Source: Acidobacteriaceae bacterium (GTDB taxonomy: Bacteria; Acidobacteriota; Terriglobia; Terriglobales; Acidobacteriaceae). Taken from it: a stretch of 64,000 nt of DNA. How positions within the stretch are numbered: the first letter of the stretch is position 1; each line of letters starts with the position of its first letter. The notes below the pieces were generated by a model. The model saw only the letters and a program-made list of their open reading frames with translations, was not told the origin of the DNA and made no database searches. Positions 60,379-64,000 of this stretch are shown in pieces. Location of the stretch: contig PLDC01000019.1 of the NCBI GenBank assembly GCA_003134995.1, positions 468,517 through 532,516 on the forward strand, written 5' to 3'. Position numbers and translations under genes: made by a program.

Positions 60379-62106
60379 ATGCAATCGACATTTGACGAGC
60401 GGAATTGGCTGGCATGGCTGGTCAAAGTGCGGATCCTGATCCTCACTTTCCTGCTCGGAATCCAGTTGGCGGTCGCGGAGTTGACGCCGACGCGCCTGCC
60501 GTTGCGACTTTTCCTCAGCACAATTCTGCTCTGGTATACCATCTCGCTTTTCTATGTCGTGCTGCTCTCGTTCTGGCAGGAGCACCGTTTGCAGGCATCG
60601 TTGCAAGTGCTGACCGATCTGATCATGGTCAGCCTGGTCGTGCATGAAACCGGAGGCTGGGATAGTTCGCTGAACTTTCTTTACCCGCTGGTCATCATCG
60701 TGGCGGGCATTCTGCTTCCGCGAGTTTGGGCGCATCTTGTGGCGGCGCTGGCCTTCATTCTTTACGGCACCGTTCTTGAACTGAACTACTACGGGGTCGT
60801 GCCGTCTTACTGCACCACGCATCCTGAGTTAAAGGCGCTGCGCGGAATTATTTTCGTGAACCTGTTTGCGTTCCTCGCGGTCGCATATCTGGCGGGGCAG
60901 TTGGTCGCCAAGTTGCGCCAGGCGCGTGTGCAACTGAAAGACGCAAGCGGAGCGCTCGCGGATCTTCAGATCCTGCACGAGAATATTATTCAATCCATCA
61001 GCAGCGGCTTGATCACTACTGGTCTCGATGGCCGCATAACGCTGGTGAACAATGCAGCGCAGAAACTTTTGGAGCGAACTCCTTACGAGCTGCTGGGAAA
61101 ACCGGTGAGCGGTTTATTTCTCGACGCGCTGCCCAATGCCGAATCGCTCAATCACGCCGAAGTTCGATTTGATACGACGGGAACATTTCGCAAAACGGCT
61201 CGAGTGCGGGTAGCCGCGTTGAACGGGCCGGAGCGCGGTACGCTGGGCTATGTTTACGCGCTCGATGATCTCACCGAGATCCGGCGACTGGAGCGCGAAG
61301 TGCGCATGCAGGATCGCCTTGCCGCTGTAGGTCGGCTGGCGGCGGCCATCGCCCACGAGATTCGCAATCCGCTGACTTCCATCGCAGGATCCGTGAGCAT
61401 GCTCTCGGGCATACCCGAAATGAATGAAGAACACCGGCGCCTGCTCGATATTGTGACCCGCGAATCGCAGCGACTGAACGGCATCATCACCGACTTTCTG
61501 ACGTACTCGCGCGGCAAGCAGTATCACTTTGAAAGGGCCGACCTCGTGCGATTGGTGGAAGACACGCTCACGCTCATGCGTCACCGCATGACGGCGGAAA
61601 GTACTGGCATCACGATCGAGACACGGTTCGCTGCGCCAGAGGCTTGGGTGCTCGCTGACGGCGACAGGATCAAGCAGGTTTTCTGGAACTTCGCCGAGAA
61701 CGCGGTTCGCGCTATGCGCAACGGCGGCATTTTGAAAGTGTCGATCGAGCGTCTGGGCGATGACTGGCAAGTCAGTTTTGCGGATACGGGAACAGGCATG
61801 ACGCCGCAACAGACGGAAAAACTTTTCGAGCCTTTCCAATCGAACTTCGAAGGCGGCACCGGACTTGGGCTCGCAGTGGTTTACCAGATCGTGCAGGCGC
61901 ACGAAGGCAAAGTGTGGGCGCGTTCGAAGCCGGGGCATGGAACCACTTTGGTCTTGAGGTTGCGGCGCCTCGACGCAGAAAGGCCCGGCGCAGAAAGACA
62001 GAGCGCCCGCGCGGCGTCAACTGGAGATTTCGCCTCAGCTGAGTTGCCCGCGCCTTCGCCCGCGCCACTAGTGGCCGCTTCGGCAGAACGGAGGCCGCGT
62101 GGCTAA
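60379..62106 (+). CDS. pilS: PilS-like membrane histidine kinase
   Basis: A 575-residue kinase with six or so N-terminal membrane segments (about 15-170), a PAS domain (about 200-300), the phosphoacceptor H326 in [12 protein letters not shown] and an ATPase domain (DTGTGMT, GTGLGLAVVYQIVQAH). The architecture and the location after pilC match PilS, which in other bacteria controls pilin gene transcription. The ATG at 60379 is preferred to a TTG at 60361. The end overlaps the pilR-like gene by 8 bp. An Ala/Pro-rich tail of 40 residues is unusual. Confidence 0.92.
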   Translation: MQSTFDERNWLAWLVKVRILILTFLLGIQLAVAELTPTRLPLRLFLSTILLWYTISLFYVVLLSFWQEHRLQASLQVLTDLIMVSLVVHETGGWDSSLNFLYPLVIIVAGILLPRVWAHLVAALAFILYGTVLELNYYGVVPSYCTTHPELKALRGIIFVNLFAFLAVAYLAGQLVAKLRQARVQLKDASGALADLQILHENIIQSISSGLITTGLDGRITLVNNAAQKLLERTPYELLGKPVSGLFLDALPNAESLNHAEVRFDTTGTFRKTARVRVAALNGPERGTLGYVYALDDLTEIRRLEREVRMQDRLAAVGRLAAAIAHEIRNPLTSIAGSVSMLSGIPEMNEEHRRLLDIVTRESQRLNGIITDFLTYSRGKQYHFERADLVRLVEDTLTLMRHRMTAESTGITIETRFAAPEAWVLADGDRIKQVFWNFAENAVRAMRNGGILKVSIERLGDDWQVSFADTGTGMTPQQTEKLFEPFQSNFEGGTGLGLAVVYQIVQAHEGKVWARSKPGHGTTLVLRLRRLDAERPGAERQSARAASTGDFASAELPAPSPAPLVAASAERRPRG

Positions 62107-63493
62107 CATTCTGGTTTGCGACGATGAGCGCTCCATCTGCGAAATGCTTGACATCGCCCTGCGCCGCGAAGGACATCGCGTAGAAACTGTGCAATCGGGC
62201 CAGGCAGCCAAGAATAAGATAGACGGCGCTCTTTACGATTTGATTATCACCGACATTAAGATGCCGAATATCGACGGCATCGAAGTGCTGCGCCACGCGC
62301 ATCGCGTCTCGCCCGATTCTCCCGTCATCCTCATCACTGCAGTCGACGACTACGAAGCCGCTGTGGAAGCGGTAAAGGCCGGAGGAGCGTCGGATTACAT
62401 TCGCAAGAGTCCCGGCCTGATGGATGAAATCAAGCTGGCGATCAACCGCGTGCTGGAAAAATCGCACCTGAGCAAGCAGAACTTTGCCCTGCGCCGCGAT
62501 GCCGCTTCCCACAATTCGCTCGACAATATTATCGGCTCCAGTCCTGCGATGGAGAAGTTGAAGCAGACTTTGCGCACCGTCGCTTCGACGGCCAGCACCG
62601 TGCTGATTCACGGCGAGAGCGGCACTGGTAAAGAGTTGGTGGCCCGCGCCGTCCACATCTGTTCGCCGCGCGCCTCCGAGCCGTTCGTCTCGGTGAACTG
62701 TGGCGCCTTCCCTGAGACTCTGCTCGAGAGTGAACTCTTCGGCTATCTGAAGGGAGCTTTTACCGGAGCGAATCAGAATAAACGCGGACTGTTTGAAGTG
62801 GCTGGTGGTGGCACCATTTTTCTGGATGAAATCAGCGAAATGACGCTGGCCATGCAGGTAAAGCTGCTTCGTGTATTGCAGGAGCGCACCGTGCGTCCGG
62901 TCGGCGGCGCCAGTGAAATTCCTATCGATGTGCGGGTTATCGCGGCGACGAATCGAGACCTGGACAAAGCTGTCGCCGACAATCTTTTCCGCGAAGATCT
63001 CTATTATCGGCTGAACGTTATTCCGGTACGCGTGCCGAATTTGCGCGAGCGCCGCGAAGACATCCCGCTGCTGGCCAATCACTTCTTGAAAAAATATGCG
63101 GCGGCAGCCAATCGAAGTATTATGCGCGTTAATAAAAACTCGCTCGATTCCCTCTGCGGCTACGAGTGGCCGGGCAATGTCCGCCAGTTGGAGAACACCG
63201 TAGAGCGCGCCGTAGCCCTGGAGATGACCGATGAGTTACACGTCGAGTTGCCGATGGAACGACCGAAAGCCCGCGCGGCCGCGGCTGGCGCGGGTGCTTC
63301 AGGAATGTCCGAAGTATCGCCGGGTGCGGTACTTCCCGACGGCGTGGGCATGGAGGGCTACGTGGCAAGCATCGAACGCACGCTGCTGCAAAGCGCTCTC
63401 GACCGCTCAAATGGCGTGCAGACCAAAGCCGCCGACCTGCTCAGTATCTCCTACCGCTCGTTCCGGCATTTGATGAAGAAGTACGAGTTGTGA
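62099..63493 (+). CDS. pilR: PilR-like sigma-54-dependent response regulator
   Basis: A 464-residue activator with receiver domain (D52), AAA+ domain (Walker A GESGTGKE at 172-179) and a C-terminal Fis-type helix-turn-helix. The sigma-54-contact loop is intact (GAFTGA at 219-224), unlike the two other regulators in this window. The GTG at 62099 overlaps pilS by 8 bp. By analogy it activates the pilin gene from a sigma-54 promoter, which must lie outside this window. Confidence 0.94.
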   Translation: MANILVCDDERSICEMLDIALRREGHRVETVQSGQAAKNKIDGALYDLIITDIKMPNIDGIEVLRHAHRVSPDSPVILITAVDDYEAAVEAVKAGGASDYIRKSPGLMDEIKLAINRVLEKSHLSKQNFALRRDAASHNSLDNIIGSSPAMEKLKQTLRTVASTASTVLIHGESGTGKELVARAVHICSPRASEPFVSVNCGAFPETLLESELFGYLKGAFTGANQNKRGLFEVAGGGTIFLDEISEMTLAMQVKLLRVLQERTVRPVGGASEIPIDVRVIAATNRDLDKAVADNLFREDLYYRLNVIPVRVPNLRERREDIPLLANHFLKKYAAAANRSIMRVNKNSLDSLCGYEWPGNVRQLENTVERAVALEMTDELHVELPMERPKARAAAAGAGASGMSEVSPGAVLPDGVGMEGYVASIERTLLQSALDRSNGVQTKAADLLSISYRSFRHLMKKYEL

Positions 63494-63524
63494 GCTCTCA
63501 GCTTTCAGCCGTCAGCTCTCAGCC
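63493..63524. repeat. Short-unit repeat, type AGCTCTCAGC, left copy
   Basis: AGCTCTCAGC units occur in tandem here, with the inverse (GAGCTGACAGC, GAGAGCTGACAGC) at 63839-63870. The two arms flank the small membrane protein gene at 63533-63802. The layout matches the other short-unit inverted repeats in the window. Confidence 0.65.
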
Positions 63525-63532
63525 ACAACCAC

Positions 63533-63802
63533 ATGAACCTTACACGAGAGATACCAGAACCAATCGAACGACGCGACGATGGGAATGCTAGGCAGCCTCA
63601 TTCGCGTAGCGCTATCTTGCGAAAGCGCATCATGGCCGTCTTCCTCGCTGTCTTGTGCGCTCTGATGCAAACCATATATTTTTACTACCGATCCGCGTAC
63701 CTTCGTAGTGCCGGGGATTGGCGTTTGTTTTGGATTGGTGAAGTATTCATTGGCGTTTGGCTTGTTTTTGCCGTCGTGCAGATCCTCAGAAAAGGACCAT
63801 GA
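63533..63802 (+). CDS. Small membrane protein (89 aa)
   Basis: An 89-residue protein with two predicted membrane segments (IMAVFLAVLCALMQTIYFYY and WIGEVFIGVWLVFAVVQIL) separated by a short basic loop, and an acidic N-terminal tail. I recognise no family. It follows pilR by 39 bp and is bracketed by inverted short repeats, so it may be a separate cassette and not a pilus gene. Confidence 0.6.
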   Translation: MNLTREIPEPIERRDDGNARQPHSRSAILRKRIMAVFLAVLCALMQTIYFYYRSAYLRSAGDWRLFWIGEVFIGVWLVFAVVQILRKGP

Positions 63803-63838
63803 AGTTTACAGATTGAGTGGGGCTTGACCCGTGAGTGT

Positions 63839-63870
63839 GAGCTGACAGCTAGGGCTGAGAGCTGACAGCT
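63839..63870. repeat. Short-unit repeat, type AGCTCTCAGC, right (inverted) copy
   Basis: GAGCTGACAGC and GAGAGCTGACAGC are the inverted counterpart of the units at 63493-63524. Its end abuts the stop codon of the partial TPR gene on the minus strand. Confidence 0.65.
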
Positions 63871-64000
63871 ACCTCTTCTTCAACTGCTGCTTCCATCCCA
63901 ACACCCGCGCTTTTGCTCCTTCGGCCTCAGCTTCCGGAATCATTCCCTTTTTCTGATAGAGCACTGACAAGCTGGTGTGCGCGAGCACGTCGTCGGGATC
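63869..64000 (-). CDS. C-terminal end of a TPR-type protein (partial)
   Basis: The minus strand encodes 43 residues up to a stop at 63869: DPDDVLAHTSLSVLYQKKGM then IPEAEAEGAKARVLGWKQQ and a basic end. LAHTSLSVLYQKKGMIPEAEAEG fits a TPR helix pair. The gene runs out of the window at its 5' side, so length and role cannot be judged. Confidence 0.65.
   Translation of the reverse strand, partial: DPDDVLAHTSLSVLYQKKGMIPEAEAEGAKARVLGWKQQLKKR

Overview
The window looks like chromosome of a GC-rich Gram-negative soil-type bacterium, most probably an Acidobacteriota (Koribacter/Terriglobia-like). This is inferred from gene content: large multihaem cytochromes mixed with NHL-repeat proteins, three sigma-54-type two-component pairs, an LptE lipoprotein that implies an outer membrane, GH10 xylanase, and many short intergenic inverted repeats. 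I could not run a search to confirm the phylum. No tRNA, rRNA or CRISPR array was seen.

Layout. (1) 11-2563: a complete IS1595-family element with 24-bp terminal inverted repeats, an 8-bp target duplication, a transposase and three passenger genes. (2) 2785-4830: a frameshifted 2-oxoglutarate/Fe(II) oxygenase preceded by a 56-residue gene with a strong ribosome binding site, then a secreted three-repeat protein. (3) 5153-10694 (minus strand): resB-ccsB (System II cytochrome c maturation) followed by a histidine kinase and a sigma-54-type regulator. (4) 11280-24407 (plus strand, divergent from resB): 16-haem cytochrome, six-blade NHL protein, 4-haem cytochrome, terminator, SurA-like chaperone, large outer-membrane beta-barrel, second NHL protein, 11-12-haem cytochrome and a membrane-TPR protein. 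A perfect CRP/FNR-type palindrome lies between blocks 3 and 4, and a second perfect copy lies upstream of a tandem pair of membrane-anchored TPR genes (24507-25933). I read blocks 3 and 4 plus the TPR pair as one haem-protein export and electron-transfer system, possibly a porin-cytochrome conduit across the outer membrane. (5) 26400-31447: remnant of an Ig-like gene, a membrane protein, a CHASE3 protein without kinase core, an exported AlgH/YqgE protein, a PLP decarboxylase and a methyltransferase. (6) 31644-41331: proBA, M28 peptidase, a DUF4097-like protein, psd-pssA, an Asd-like protein without catalytic cysteine, lptE. (7) 41704-49922: holA, then a gene with a GKLG-rich low-complexity protein inserted between holA and rpsT and bounded by a duplicated rpsT 3' end; then phoH-ybeY-corC/hlyC-era and an anti-sigma-type kinase. 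(8) 50069-55762 (minus): NtrYX-like pair, GH10 xylanase, HhH DNA glycosylase. (9) 56015-63493: pilB-pilT-pilC-pilS-pilR, a small membrane protein and the end of a TPR gene.

Together the window encodes energy metabolism at the cell envelope (cytochromes, their maturation and folding helpers), surface motility (type IV pili), envelope lipid and LPS functions, and conserved housekeeping genes, with mobile DNA at the left edge and around rpsT.
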